In this document: positions 1 through 8,498 of the stretch, one piece after another | How the letters are laid out: each line of letters starts with the position of its first letter | Numbering within the stretch: position 1 is the first letter of the stretch | Assembly (NCBI RefSeq): GCF_001429185.1 | Contig: NZ_LMIW01000011.1 | Location: 307,078 to 371,077 of the forward strand | Length of the DNA stretch: 64,000 nucleotides | Direction: 5' to 3' | Origin: Terrabacter sp. Root85 | GTDB taxonomy: Bacteria; Actinomycetota; Actinomycetes; Actinomycetales; Dermatophilaceae | Made by a program: the position numbers and the translations under genes | Notes under the pieces: generated by a model | Told to the model about the DNA's origin: nothing | The model's input: only the letters and a program-made list of their open reading frames with translations | The model's database searches: none

Positions 1-685
1 GGTGTGTCGACGCGTCCGGGTCGAAGGCGATGGCGCCGAGGATCGTACGGTCGGTGACCGCCTCGAGGTCGCGCTGGGACTTCACCGACTTGTCGAGCAC
101 GTCGCGCAGCAGGGCGACGCCGAAGCCGAGGAGCAGTCCGAGCACGAGGCCGAGGGCGAGGTTGCGCGCCGGCTTCGGGCTCACCGGAGCGAGCTCGAGG
201 GTGGCAGGTCGCGTCACCGACAGCTGAACTGGTGACTGTTTGCCGGCACGAGTCTCGATCTGGGCGATATATGGGGGGAAGACCTTGCCGATGGCGGCCG
301 CGACCTGTTGTGCCTGCTGGGGGCTCGGAGCCGTGACCGTGACGTCGATGAGACCTGTCTCGAGCGGGATGGACGCCGTGATGCGATCGCCGAGCTTGTC
401 CGTGGTGCTGTCGATACCGACGGCGTCGATGACCGGCTGCAGCACGGTCGGGTCCGTGAGGACCTGCGCATAGGTCTTGACGCGGGACTGGGTGAAGGTG
501 TTGCCCTGCTGCAGCGAGGAGGTCGTGTCATCACTCGTTGTCTGCACGAAGAACCGCGTCGACGACGAGTAGCTCCGTGGCGCGAGGGTCGTGTACGCGG
601 CCGTCAGGCCGAGGGTGACGAGAGCCACGGCGGCGATGATCATCCATCGCTTCCTGATGACGTTCAGGTAGTCCTGCAGCTCCAC
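1..685 (-). CDS. Wzz-type polysaccharide chain-length determinant (partial, C-terminus beyond window)
   Basis: The visible 228 residues form a Wzz domain: a first membrane helix near residues 13-33, an extracytoplasmic part, and a second helix near 175-195 preceded by a Pro-rich stretch, then a cytoplasmic linker of the kind that leads into a BY-kinase domain (LDKSVKSQRDLEAVTDRTILG). Such proteins set the chain length and export of surface polysaccharide, often with a fused tyrosine kinase. The GTG start at 685 has an AGGAAAG ribosome site 8 nt upstream. The gene runs off the left edge, so whether a kinase domain follows is unknown. A full-length relative lies at 15769-17175. Confidence 0.85.
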   Translation of the reverse strand, partial: MELQDYLNVIRKRWMIIAAVALVTLGLTAAYTTLAPRSYSSSTRFFVQTTSDDTTSSLQQGNTFTQSRVKTYAQVLTDPTVLQPVIDAVGIDSTTDKLGDRITASIPLETGLIDVTVTAPSPQQAQQVAAAIGKVFPPYIAQIETRAGKQSPVQLSVTRPATLELAPVSPKPARNLALGLVLGLLLGFGVALLRDVLDKSVKSQRDLEAVTDRTILGAIAFDPDASTH

Positions 686-800
686 AGTGGTGTCTTTCCT
701 CGTCGGCCGCGCCTGGTCACACGACTCCAGTCGGGCAATTCCGACAGTTCACTCCCGCGCATTCTAGTGGGCCTGCCCGAGATGCGGCGATTCCGTCCAG

Positions 801-1757
801 ATGGTCCGTAGAGTGTCGCCCGTGATGCGATGGATGTCGGACCGATCGATGGGGCGGGTGGCGCTCGCGGGCCTGCTGGCCCTGCTCATCGTCGACGTGC
901 TCCTCGTCGCGCTCGCCTTCCGTCCCGACGCCGCGGGAGCCTCCACTCCGGCGTCGGCTGTCATTGCCCCCGTCCCTGCCGCGTCGCCCACGACGACCGC
1001 CGCACCTGACCTCAAGGCGACCCCCGTGACGGAGGTTGTCGCGGCTCTCGACGGCAAGCGGGCCTGGCGTGCAGTGCTCGGCACCTGCCCGGACGGCGGG
1101 GCGAGCCTTCGCGTCACCGACGACGGTGGGCGCACGTGGACCAAGCGCGCCGTTCCCGCCCGCGCTCTCGGGCGCGTGCAGCCGGTCGCCGGCGACCGCG
1201 GCTTCGTCATCGGCGCCAAGGGGAGTGGGTGCACGGTGGGGGAGTACGCCACCGACGACGACGCCACGACGTGGCGCGGACCACGCGACGTCGAGGGCGG
1301 CTGGTCACGCGTCCCCGGTGGAGCGTCGACCACGCTGATCACCCCGAAGCGTCCCGACGCCCGCCCGTGCGGCGCCACCACCGTGGTGGACCTCGCCCGC
1401 GTCAGCGCCAAGCGCGCCGTCGTCGTCTGCGCGGACGGGCGACTCGTCCGGTCCACGGACGGCGGCTCGACGTGGACCACCCTCGCGACCGTCGACGGCG
1501 CGCTCGCCGTCGGCGCCCGCGAGGTGGACGGCACCCCGGAGGTCCACGTCGCCCGCGTTGCCGACGGCTGCGCCGGCGTCGAGGTCGCGAAGGTGTCAGA
1601 CGGCAAGGCTGCCGGCGGCGCCTGTGTCGAGACCTCCCTCGACGGTGCCGAGGGCCGGGTCTCCATCAGCGTCGTCGACGACGCCGGCTGGCTGGCCGTC
1701 GCGGACGCGACCTGGCGCTCCGACGCGAGCCTGGAGACGTGGCGAGCAGTCCCGTGA
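801..1757 (+). CDS. Membrane-anchored BNR/Asp-box repeat protein, paralog A
   Basis: An N-terminal hydrophobic segment (roughly residues 19-41 from the first ATG) is followed by a Thr/Pro/Ala-rich linker and a beta-propeller-like domain with Asp-box motifs (TDDGGRTWT, STDGGSTWT). This fold occurs in sialidases and Ycf48-like assembly factors, but no catalytic residues can be assigned, so the function is unknown. It is clearly paralogous to the protein at 6358-7311, with the same Cys positions and the same order of motifs. The paralog begins at the hydrophobic segment, so the true start may be the ATG at 849 (MGRVALAG); no good ribosome site marks 801. Confidence 0.75.
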   Translation: MVRRVSPVMRWMSDRSMGRVALAGLLALLIVDVLLVALAFRPDAAGASTPASAVIAPVPAASPTTTAAPDLKATPVTEVVAALDGKRAWRAVLGTCPDGGASLRVTDDGGRTWTKRAVPARALGRVQPVAGDRGFVIGAKGSGCTVGEYATDDDATTWRGPRDVEGGWSRVPGGASTTLITPKRPDARPCGATTVVDLARVSAKRAVVVCADGRLVRSTDGGSTWTTLATVDGALAVGAREVDGTPEVHVARVADGCAGVEVAKVSDGKAAGGACVETSLDGAEGRVSISVVDDAGWLAVADATWRSDASLETWRAVP

Positions 1758-1796
1758 CGTAGGGCTCCGGCCTCCGGCCGCTCCGGGCGCGGACTG

Positions 1797-2813
1797 CTAG
1801 GTGTGCCAGCCGTAGCCAACGCGAGGGTCCGAGGGTGCATCAACCGCGCGCCTCAGGCCCGTTCGCATCCAGAACTTGGGCGGACGCCAGAGCAGGAGGT
1901 GGCCACAGGACTCAGCCGCGAGGCGAAGTCGAGGCATTCCGAGCCGGGAGCGCGGCGAGCTCAGAGCCAGGTGCCACTTGGCCTGGGCGAGGTCGCGCTG
2001 GCGGGCGCGCCACACCTTGGAGAGGCTTCTCCTCTCAGCTCGGGTGATGTCAGGGGCGTGGTACGTCATGGACCAGTTCCGACGAGCGGCCCGGACGTAC
2101 CGGACAGGATCGGAAGTGGCGTTCGACGAGTGACGACGGTAGGAGACCTGCGGCGCATCCATCACCGCTATCGGACCGAGTCGCGCCAAACGCATGAAGA
2201 AGTACCAGTCCTCGGCGCCGGCAAGGTGAGAGGCGAAGCCGCCGACAGTCCTGACGGCTTCGGTACGAATGAGGGCGCAGGCCGGTGGGTAGAGGCGGCT
2301 CTGGTCGAACAGCTCGAGGAACGTGATGTCGCGGGAGGGTTCGAGGGGGACGAAACGCCGGCCGTCCAGCACTCGGCGGGTGTTCATGTGCGTCGCGAAA
2401 TCTGCGGCCTCGATGCGGTGCCCGTCCGCATCGACCAAGACGGCGGTGGTGCGAACAGCGGTCGAATCCGGCCGTGACGCGAGTTGCTCGATCGCTCTGA
2501 CGAGGAACTCGGGTGGTAGAACGTCGTCACCATCGAGGAAGACAACGAAGGTGGACGCGCCGGACGCACGGGCGAAGCCGGCATTGCGCGCGGCGCCGGC
2601 GCCTGCATTCGGCTGCCTCACCAGGCTGACTCGACCGTCGGACAGGTACGGCTGAGCGGCCTCGGCGCTGTCGTCGGTCGACCCGTCGTCCACGAGGATC
2701 AGCTCCCAGTCCTGGTGCGACTGCGCCAGCACACTCGAGATCGCGTGACCCAGGAAGTCTCGACAATTGTGAAAAGGCACAATGACGGTGACGAGGTCGC
2801 GTGTCTGGGTCAT
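1797..2813 (-). CDS. Family 2 glycosyltransferase
   Basis: A 338-residue GT-A-fold inverting glycosyltransferase. It opens with VTVIVPFHN, has the nucleotide-binding LVDDGSTDDS motif near residue 40 and the metal-binding FLDGDD motif near residue 93, followed by a conserved acceptor-side region (AEDWYFFMRLARLG). It would add a sugar from a nucleotide donor in the cytoplasm during glycan assembly. The ATG at 2813 is chosen because it lies 8 nt after the stop of the upstream GT4 gene and starts directly before the domain; the longer frame only overlaps that gene. It is a paralog of the gene at 34345-35307. The donor sugar cannot be read from sequence. Confidence 0.85.
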   Translation of the reverse strand: MTQTRDLVTVIVPFHNCRDFLGHAISSVLAQSHQDWELILVDDGSTDDSAEAAQPYLSDGRVSLVRQPNAGAGAARNAGFARASGASTFVVFLDGDDVLPPEFLVRAIEQLASRPDSTAVRTTAVLVDADGHRIEAADFATHMNTRRVLDGRRFVPLEPSRDITFLELFDQSRLYPPACALIRTEAVRTVGGFASHLAGAEDWYFFMRLARLGPIAVMDAPQVSYRRHSSNATSDPVRYVRAARRNWSMTYHAPDITRAERRSLSKVWRARQRDLAQAKWHLALSSPRSRLGMPRLRLAAESCGHLLLWRPPKFWMRTGLRRAVDAPSDPRVGYGWHT

Positions 2814-2821
2814 CGGACGGA

Positions 2822-3961
2822 TCACGTCGCGAAGGCGCTGACCGTGGAGGTGAGCTTCGCCGACGCGGTCGTCCAGCTGAGCAGCTCGGCCCGTCGCCTG
2901 CCGCGCTCTCCCCACTGCTGACGTAGCGTCTGGTCGTCGAGCAGGGCCTCGATGACCTCAGCCAGGCGCGAGCTGTCGTTCTTGGGTACGACGAGAGCGC
3001 CGTCCCCGGCGCACTCAGGCATCCCCCCAGATTCGGTGACGATGGTCGCTGCACCACACGCCATGGCCTCGAGCGTGGTCAGGGGGCAAGGGTCATCCCA
3101 ACGCGAGGGCAGCGCGACGATGTCAGCCCACCGGTAGTGGGCGGCGACCTCGGAGCGCTCGGTGAAGGGCACGAAGGAAACGGCCCCGGGTAGGTCCGCT
3201 GCCGTGCGGCGCAGGATCTGCTCGTAGCTGCTCAAAGCGCCTCCCGGCGAGAAGCCGGCGCTCCCGACGATCCTGACCTCCAGGTCGTGACGGGCCAGAA
3301 GCCGGCAGGCCGACAGAACGAGATCAGGACCCTTTTCCCTCACGACACGCCCGAGGAACAACACCCGCACGCGATCCCTGTCACCGCTGCGCTCGCTGGG
3401 AGAGAAGGCGGTGGTGTCGACGCCGTTCAGCACGACCTGGACGTTCTGACGCAGACGTGCAGGCATTCGAGGTGTGAGGCGTTCTGCCAACCACGAACTC
3501 ACCGCCACCACTCCCTCAAAACCGTGACAGGCCCGACTGGCGACCCAGGGGACCGCACCAGGCAGAACTTCGTTGTGCGCGTAGAGAATCGTCGGAATCT
3601 GCTTTGGCGCGTGTCTGGCCAGAAAAGGGCCGTTGTGGATCATGAGCGCGGCCGCATCATCGGGCACGTGGTCCATGGCATCGCCCATGCTGTGCTCGAG
3701 GAAGGGTTTGCCCCACCCCGCCCTTGCCGCGACGGCATCGGCGCGTGCAGCGGGCGCTGACACGTACGGTCCCGGCTCGTACTCGAGCGCCCGAGCCGAC
3801 TCGTAGCGCTCACGGTAGGTGGTGCGGGCGACCAGCACCGCGTGAGACTGCGCTGCTGGTGCGGCAGCGGCCAGACCGTCAATCACGGTCATGACGGCAG
3901 AGCCGGTTCTCGGCGAGAAGTGGTCGTGTGGGGTGGGTAGATGCACGATGGGGCGCGACAC
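2822..3961 (-). CDS. Family 4 glycosyltransferase
   Basis: A 379-residue GT-B retaining glycosyltransferase. The C-terminal half carries the usual elements: FLGRVVREKGPDL, and the EX7E-type region around PSRWDDPCPLTTLEAMACG followed by ESGGMPE. The GTG at 3961 is chosen: it has an AGGGAG site 5 nt upstream and gives the same N-terminus (IVHLPTPHDHFSP) as the paralog at 33189-34352, whose start is better defined. A longer reading from 4147 has no ribosome site. It is probably co-transcribed with the GT2 gene downstream, an arrangement repeated at 33.2-35.3 kb. Its sugar specificity is unknown. Confidence 0.85.
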   Translation of the reverse strand: MSRPIVHLPTPHDHFSPRTGSAVMTVIDGLAAAAPAAQSHAVLVARTTYRERYESARALEYEPGPYVSAPAARADAVAARAGWGKPFLEHSMGDAMDHVPDDAAALMIHNGPFLARHAPKQIPTILYAHNEVLPGAVPWVASRACHGFEGVVAVSSWLAERLTPRMPARLRQNVQVVLNGVDTTAFSPSERSGDRDRVRVLFLGRVVREKGPDLVLSACRLLARHDLEVRIVGSAGFSPGGALSSYEQILRRTAADLPGAVSFVPFTERSEVAAHYRWADIVALPSRWDDPCPLTTLEAMACGAATIVTESGGMPECAGDGALVVPKNDSSRLAEVIEALLDDQTLRQQWGERGRRRAELLSWTTASAKLTSTVSAFAT

Positions 3962-4148
3962 ATGACTCCCTGCGGGAACTCGTCGAGGTCCGCTCATGCT
4001 AGACGTCGCCTGACGGGCTGAAGTGGCTATCGGCCGATCCGCAGCCTCTTGAGATCGCGACACGAGGAGCCGTGCGGTGTCAGGACGTCTGCCGGGCTCC
4101 AACCCGCCCAGAGAGGTATCGCTGGACGACGTCTCATTCCCGAGCACC

Positions 4149-4162
4149 TAGGCTGACCGACC
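4149..4162 (+). promoter_or_regulatory. Candidate leaderless promoter of rmlA
   Basis: TAGGCT (4149-4154) lies 8 nt before the ATG of rmlA and there is no ribosome site between them. This is the -10 spacing expected when transcription begins at or next to the start codon. No clear -35 hexamer is visible. Confidence 0.4.
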
Positions 4163-5041
4163 ATGAAGGGGATCATCCTGGCGGGGGGCACGGGCAGCCG
4201 GCTGCACCCGATCACGCGCGGCATCAGCAAACAGCTGATGCCCGTCTATGACAAGCCGATGGTCTACTACCCGCTGTCGACCCTCATGATGGCGGGCATC
4301 CGCGAGGTCCTCGTCATCACGACCCCGGTCGACGTCGAGCAGTTCCAGCGCCTCCTCGGTGACGGCTCCCAGTGGGGCATGACGATCACGTATGCCGTCC
4401 AGCCGCGTCCCGAGGGGCTCGCCCAGGCCTTCGTGCTCGGTGCCGACTTCATCGGCGACGACCGGGTGGCGCTCGTCCTCGGTGACAACATCTTCTTCGG
4501 CCCGGGGCTCGGCACCCGCCTGGCCGACCACACCGACGTCGAGGGTGGCCACGTCTTCGCCTACCGCGTCGCCGACCCCACGGCCTACGGCGTCGTCGAG
4601 TTCGACCCCGACGGCCACGTCATCTCCATCGAGGAGAAGCCCGAGCACCCGAAGTCGAGCTACGCCGTGCCGGGCCTCTACTTCTACGACAACGACGTCG
4701 TCGCCATCGCCCGCGGCCTGAGCCCGAGTGCGCGCGGCGAGCTCGAGATCACCGCCGTCAATGACGAGTACCTCCGCCGTGGCACCCTGTCGGTCAGCGT
4801 CCTGCCGCGAGGGACCGCGTGGTTCGACACCGGCACGTTCGAGGGCCTCATCGAGGCCAGCCAGTACGTCCACGTCGTCGAGGCGCGGCAGGGCCAGAAG
4901 ATCGGCTGCGTCGAGGAGATCGCCTGGCGCAACGGGTGGCTCGACGACGACGGCATGCGACGGCACGCCGACGACCAGGCCAAGAGCGGTTACGGTCTCT
5001 ACCTGCACGCCCTCCTCGCCGAGGGCAAGGACACCCCGTGA
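4163..5041 (+). CDS. rmlA: Glucose-1-phosphate thymidylyltransferase
   Basis: A 292-residue nucleotidyltransferase that joins dTTP and glucose-1-phosphate to make dTDP-glucose, the first step to dTDP-rhamnose and related deoxysugars. The N-terminal signature [11 protein letters not shown] (residues 6-16), the following [12 protein letters not shown] and the internal GDNIFFG and EEKPEHPKS motifs are intact, and the length matches the family. The rmlC gene begins 13 nt after its stop, so the two are probably one transcript. The rmlB and rmlD genes for the intermediate and final steps are not in this window. Confidence 0.95.
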   Translation: MKGIILAGGTGSRLHPITRGISKQLMPVYDKPMVYYPLSTLMMAGIREVLVITTPVDVEQFQRLLGDGSQWGMTITYAVQPRPEGLAQAFVLGADFIGDDRVALVLGDNIFFGPGLGTRLADHTDVEGGHVFAYRVADPTAYGVVEFDPDGHVISIEEKPEHPKSSYAVPGLYFYDNDVVAIARGLSPSARGELEITAVNDEYLRRGTLSVSVLPRGTAWFDTGTFEGLIEASQYVHVVEARQGQKIGCVEEIAWRNGWLDDDGMRRHADDQAKSGYGLYLHALLAEGKDTP

Positions 5042-5054
5042 AGGCAAGGACCTG

Positions 5055-5660
5055 ATGGACATCCGCCCGCTCCGCATCGACGGAGCCTTCGAGATCACGC
5101 CGCGCCAGTTCCCCGACGACCGAGGGGTCTTCGCCGAGGGATTCCGCGCCGACCTCCTCGCCGAGGCCATCGGCCACGAGATGCAGGTCCGGCAGACCAA
5201 CATCTCCGTCTCGTCGGCCGGAGCCCTCCGCGGCATCCACTTCGCCGACGTGCCGCCCTCGCAGGCCAAGTACGTCACGGCCACGAGCGGGGTCTTCGTC
5301 GACTTCGTCGTCGACGTCCGGGTCGGGTCGCCGACCTTCGGGCAGTGGGACTCCGTCGTGCTCGACACCGTCGACCGCCGCGCGGTCTACCTCGCGGAAG
5401 GCCTTGGCCACGCGCTCGCCTGCGTCGAGGACGGCACGGCCGTCTACCTGTGCTCCGAGGTCTTCACCCCGTCGATCGAGCGCGGCATCAACCCGCTCGA
5501 CCCGACCGTCGGGCTCGAGCTGCCCGACGGCTTCGTCCCGGTGCTCTCGCCGAAGGACGCTGCCGCCCCGACCCTGACGGCTGCCGCGGACGCCGGGCTG
5601 CTGCCGACGCTCGAGGCCTGCCTCGCCCACACCTCCTCGCTCGCCGGGGCGCGACGATGA
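5055..5660 (+). CDS. rmlC: dTDP-4-dehydrorhamnose 3,5-epimerase family protein
   Basis: A 201-residue cupin-fold epimerase that acts on the dTDP-4-keto-6-deoxyglucose ring. The GALRGIHF motif carries the catalytic His, and the GSPTFGQW and EGLGHAL motifs and an aromatic AVYLCSEVF segment also match the family. The ATG at 5055 has an AAGGA-like site upstream. The stop overlaps the ATG of the phosphatase gene (ATGA at 5657-5660), which suggests translational coupling. Some family members are 3-epimerases or 5-epimerases only, and this cannot be separated by eye. Confidence 0.88.
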   Translation: MDIRPLRIDGAFEITPRQFPDDRGVFAEGFRADLLAEAIGHEMQVRQTNISVSSAGALRGIHFADVPPSQAKYVTATSGVFVDFVVDVRVGSPTFGQWDSVVLDTVDRRAVYLAEGLGHALACVEDGTAVYLCSEVFTPSIERGINPLDPTVGLELPDGFVPVLSPKDAAAPTLTAAADAGLLPTLEACLAHTSSLAGARR

Positions 5661-6250
5661 GGCCGGTGGGTCGGGTCCTCGTCATCTGCACGGGTAACGT
5701 GTGCCGCTCGCCCTACCTCGAGCGTCGTCTGCGTCAGCTCCTCGCCGGGCAGGACGTCCACGTCGAGAGCGCCGGCACGCGCGCCCTCGTCGGCGCCGAC
5801 ATCGAGCCCGGGTCGGTCGCCGCCCTCGAGGCGGTGGGCTCCGACACGGCAGGCTTCGCCTCGCGCCAGCTGACCCCTGCGATGCTCGACGCCGCCGACA
5901 TCGTCGTCACCGCGACGCAGAAGCACCGGGCCGACGCCGTCGCCCTGCACCCGCGGGCCCTGCGCAAGACCTTCACCCTGGGCGAGCTCGCCGACCTCGT
6001 CCGCGATGCCGATCTGGCCGGGGCCGCGGCCGCGCCCGACGTGTCGGCGGCCGACCACGACACGCCGTGGGCCGCGATGGTGGCCGAGGTCGCTCGTGGT
6101 CGTCGAGGACTCCACCCGGCGCGCACCGCGGCCGAATCGGACATACCCGACCCATACGGGCGCGGTTCTGCGGCATATGACCTGATGTCGACCGAGATCG
6201 AGGCGCAGCTGCCCGTCGTCGTCGCAGCCCTGACGCCGCCCGCCGGCTGA
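5657..6250 (+). CDS. Low-molecular-weight protein-tyrosine phosphatase
   Basis: A 197-residue protein with the P-loop C-x5-R at its N-terminus (C11-TGNVC-R17-S) and a candidate general-acid Asp in DPYGRG (D165-P166). In polysaccharide loci such Wzb-like enzymes dephosphorylate the Tyr-rich tail of BY-kinases and so control polymerisation. A likely partner here is the BY-kinase at 15769-17175. The gene overlaps rmlC by 4 nt and ends the rmlA-rmlC operon. At almost 200 residues it is longer than the usual 140-160. Confidence 0.88.
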   Translation: MRPVGRVLVICTGNVCRSPYLERRLRQLLAGQDVHVESAGTRALVGADIEPGSVAALEAVGSDTAGFASRQLTPAMLDAADIVVTATQKHRADAVALHPRALRKTFTLGELADLVRDADLAGAAAAPDVSAADHDTPWAAMVAEVARGRRGLHPARTAAESDIPDPYGRGSAAYDLMSTEIEAQLPVVVAALTPPAG

Positions 6251-6267
6251 CCCGAGAGCCGATCCGA

Positions 6268-6283
6268 ACGCGGACTGCCGCGT
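6268..6283 (+). terminator. Weak stem-loop after the phosphatase gene
   Basis: ACGCGG and CCGCGT form a 6-bp stem with a 4-nt loop 18 nt after the stop codon. There is no T-tract, so termination is only possible. Confidence 0.3.
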
Positions 6284-6357
6284 ACGACAGGCGGATTCGC
6301 CCCTAGCATGTCCCCCGGGGGAAGGGCCATCAGCCGTGTCGAGGGGGATCTGGAGCA

Positions 6358-7311
6358 ATGAACAACCGAGTGGCGACGGCAGGTCTCGTCGCCTTCCTGG
6401 CGGTCGACGTGGCGCTCGTCGCGTTCGCGCTGCGGTCGGGCCACAACGCCTCGCAGGCGCTGCCCGCGGTCTCGACGACGCGGACCGCGGCGCTGACCAC
6501 GAGCCCGCCCGCGACGGCCGCGCCGGGCACCACGGGCACGACCGCCCCCACCACCGGCACGACGCCGCCGGCGGCCAAGGCCGTCCCCGTCACCCGGCTC
6601 GTCTCGGCGCTCGACGCAGCGCGGGCCTGGCGAGCCACGACCGGCGCCTGCGTCGCCGGGGGTGCGACCGTCGAGGTCACCGCCGACGGCGGCCGGTCGT
6701 GGACGAAGCTGCGGTCGCCGGCCCGCGCCGTCGCGCGCGTGCAGCCGCTCGACGAGGCGCGCGTCTTCGTCATCGGGGCTGGCCCGGACTGCACCCTCGA
6801 GCAGTACGCCTCGCGTGACGCGGGTCGGACGTGGCAGACCCCGACCGCCGTCAGCGGGGGCTGGGCGCGCCGTCTCGACGAGCCGACCCAGGTGCTCGCG
6901 CCCAAGGAGGCCGCGTCGACCCCCTGCGGCGACGCCGTCGTCGTCGACCTCTCGCGCACGTCCGCGGCCCAGGCGCAGGCGTTGTGCGCCGACGGGTCGG
7001 TCGTCGTCACGGACGACGGTGGGACGACGTGGTCCGACTCCGGTGACGCGCCGGGCGGGGTCGCCCTGAGCAACCTGCTCGTCGACAACACCCTGACGAC
7101 GTATGCCGTCCGCATCGTCGGGGCGTGCAAGGGGGTCCAGCTCGTCGAGGTCGTCAAGGGCCGCACGGCCGCCGTGGTCGCGTGCGTGCCGGTCGCGACC
7201 CCCGAGCGGGGGAGCATCGGCCTGTCGGTGACAGACCGTGCCGGCTGGATCGTCTCCGGCAACCAGACGTGGCTCTCGCAGGGCGACCTGAACTCGTGGA
7301 AGCGGGTCTGA
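6358..7311 (+). CDS. Membrane-anchored BNR/Asp-box repeat protein, paralog B
   Basis: A 317-residue protein with an N-terminal membrane helix (about residues 5-25), a Thr/Ala/Pro-rich linker to about residue 70, and a domain with Asp-box motifs (TADGGRSWT, TDDGGTTWS). It aligns along its length with the protein at 801-1757, sharing the ALD-ARAWRA motif, the GRVQP/ARVQP segment, paired Cys residues and the ending W-ER/KR. It is predicted to face the outside of the membrane. The role is unknown. The ATG has a purine-rich GGGGGATCTGGAG upstream. The two copies flank other genes of the glycan region. Confidence 0.78.
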   Translation: MNNRVATAGLVAFLAVDVALVAFALRSGHNASQALPAVSTTRTAALTTSPPATAAPGTTGTTAPTTGTTPPAAKAVPVTRLVSALDAARAWRATTGACVAGGATVEVTADGGRSWTKLRSPARAVARVQPLDEARVFVIGAGPDCTLEQYASRDAGRTWQTPTAVSGGWARRLDEPTQVLAPKEAASTPCGDAVVVDLSRTSAAQAQALCADGSVVVTDDGGTTWSDSGDAPGGVALSNLLVDNTLTTYAVRIVGACKGVQLVEVVKGRTAAVVACVPVATPERGSIGLSVTDRAGWIVSGNQTWLSQGDLNSWKRV

Positions 7312-7341
7312 CCGCGGCCGACGGGGTCGCCGGGCCGGCTC

Positions 7342-8445
7342 CTACTTGTAGGCGTTGAGCTCGTCGTTGCGGATGGCGTCGCCGAGGTCGGCCATCTTCA
7401 CCTCGTCGACGATGTCGATCGACGCACCGGCCGGGCTCGTGCCGAAGCCCGTGAAGGGCGCCGTGATGAAGCGGATGTCGCCGCCGCGGAGGTCGCGCAG
7501 CGCCAGGGCCTCCGATCGCATGGTGCCGACGTCGAGCTTCTGGTCGACCGTGAGGTTGGTCGTGGCCGCCTCGGTGAAGTCCTTGAGCTTGATCGGGTTG
7601 GTCAGCACGTCCTTGCTCAGGGTCTTGAGCATGAGCGCCTTGATGAAGGCGAGCTGGCGCCGGCCACGGGAGATGTCGCCCTCGCTCAGCTGCTTGCGCT
7701 CGCGCACGAAGGCCAGAGCCATCGCGCCGTCCATGTGCTGGACGCCCTGGGTGAAGACGTAGGGCGGCTGGTTGCTCGACTCCTCGACGTTGACGTCGAC
7801 GCCGCCGACGGCATCGGTCATCGACTTGAACCCCTCGAAACCGACGAGCGCGACGTGGTCGATACGGACGCCGAGCATGTCCTGCATCGTCTTGACGAGC
7901 AGCGGCGGCCCGCCGAACGCATACGCCGCGTTGAGCTTGTTCTTGCCCTTGCCCGGGATCGAGACGTAGAGGTCGCGGGGGAAGTGGATCAGGGTGACGG
8001 CCGAGTGGTCGGCCGGCACGTGCACGAGCACCATGACGTCGGACCGGCCGCCGACGCGACCCGGACCGGCGTCGCTGCCGACGACGAGGTAGTTCGTGCC
8101 GTTGCCCGCCGGCTGCACGACGACGTTGCCGTTCTTGTCGGTCGGCTGGCTGCCCGCCGAGCCGTCGTCGGGCAGGAGCAGCTCCTGCTTCACGTTGTTG
8201 GTGACGATGTGGTTGAGCCACGCGAGGTAGCCGCCCACGGCGAGCACGGGCACGAGCAGCAGCACGAGCGCGGCCACGAGCACCTTGCGGTTGCGCTTCT
8301 TCTCCCGGCGGCCCGAACCGCCGTCGGCGGGCGAGCCGCCGTCCCAGTCGTCGCCGGAGCCGCCCGAGCCCCCGGAGGAGCCGTCGCCGGCAGCGAGCTG
8401 CTCGGATTCGAACAGATCGGTGTCGCGCTGTCGGGTGCTGTCCAC
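7342..8445 (-). CDS. LytR-CpsA-Psr (LCP) family glycopolymer transferase
   Basis: A 367-residue membrane protein with a Gly/Asp-rich cytoplasmic head, one membrane helix after an RREKKRNRK basic stretch, and the extracytoplasmic LCP domain with DVMVLVHVPADHSAVTLIHFPRDLYV, then YAFGGPPLLVKTMQDMLGVRIDHVALVGF and the Arg-rich RERKQLSEGDISRGRRQ motif. LCP enzymes attach undecaprenyl-linked glycopolymers to peptidoglycan, or to arabinogalactan in relatives. The GTG at 8445 is chosen because a TACACT -10 lies 6 nt upstream; an ATG at 8478 would be upstream of that promoter. The gene is divergent from 8499. Confidence 0.88.
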   Translation of the reverse strand: MDSTRQRDTDLFESEQLAAGDGSSGGSGGSGDDWDGGSPADGGSGRREKKRNRKVLVAALVLLLVPVLAVGGYLAWLNHIVTNNVKQELLLPDDGSAGSQPTDKNGNVVVQPAGNGTNYLVVGSDAGPGRVGGRSDVMVLVHVPADHSAVTLIHFPRDLYVSIPGKGKNKLNAAYAFGGPPLLVKTMQDMLGVRIDHVALVGFEGFKSMTDAVGGVDVNVEESSNQPPYVFTQGVQHMDGAMALAFVRERKQLSEGDISRGRRQLAFIKALMLKTLSKDVLTNPIKLKDFTEAATTNLTVDQKLDVGTMRSEALALRDLRGGDIRFITAPFTGFGTSPAGASIDIVDEVKMADLGDAIRNDELNAYK

Positions 8446-8457
8446 GGCGCAAGTGTA
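8446..8457 (-). promoter_or_regulatory. Candidate leaderless promoter of the LCP gene
   Basis: On the minus strand TACACT (8452-8457) is followed by TGCGCC and the GTG start. The same hexamer and nearly the same spacer occur in the divergent gene 40 bp away. Confidence 0.45.
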
Positions 8458-8485
8458 GGTGTCGGGAGTCGATCGCACTGCTGCT

Positions 8486-8498
8486 TACACTGTGCGCC
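8486..8498 (+). promoter_or_regulatory. Candidate leaderless promoter of the 8499 gene
   Basis: TACACT (8486-8491), then GTGCGCC and the ATG start, with no ribosome site. No clear -35 box can be named. Confidence 0.45.
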
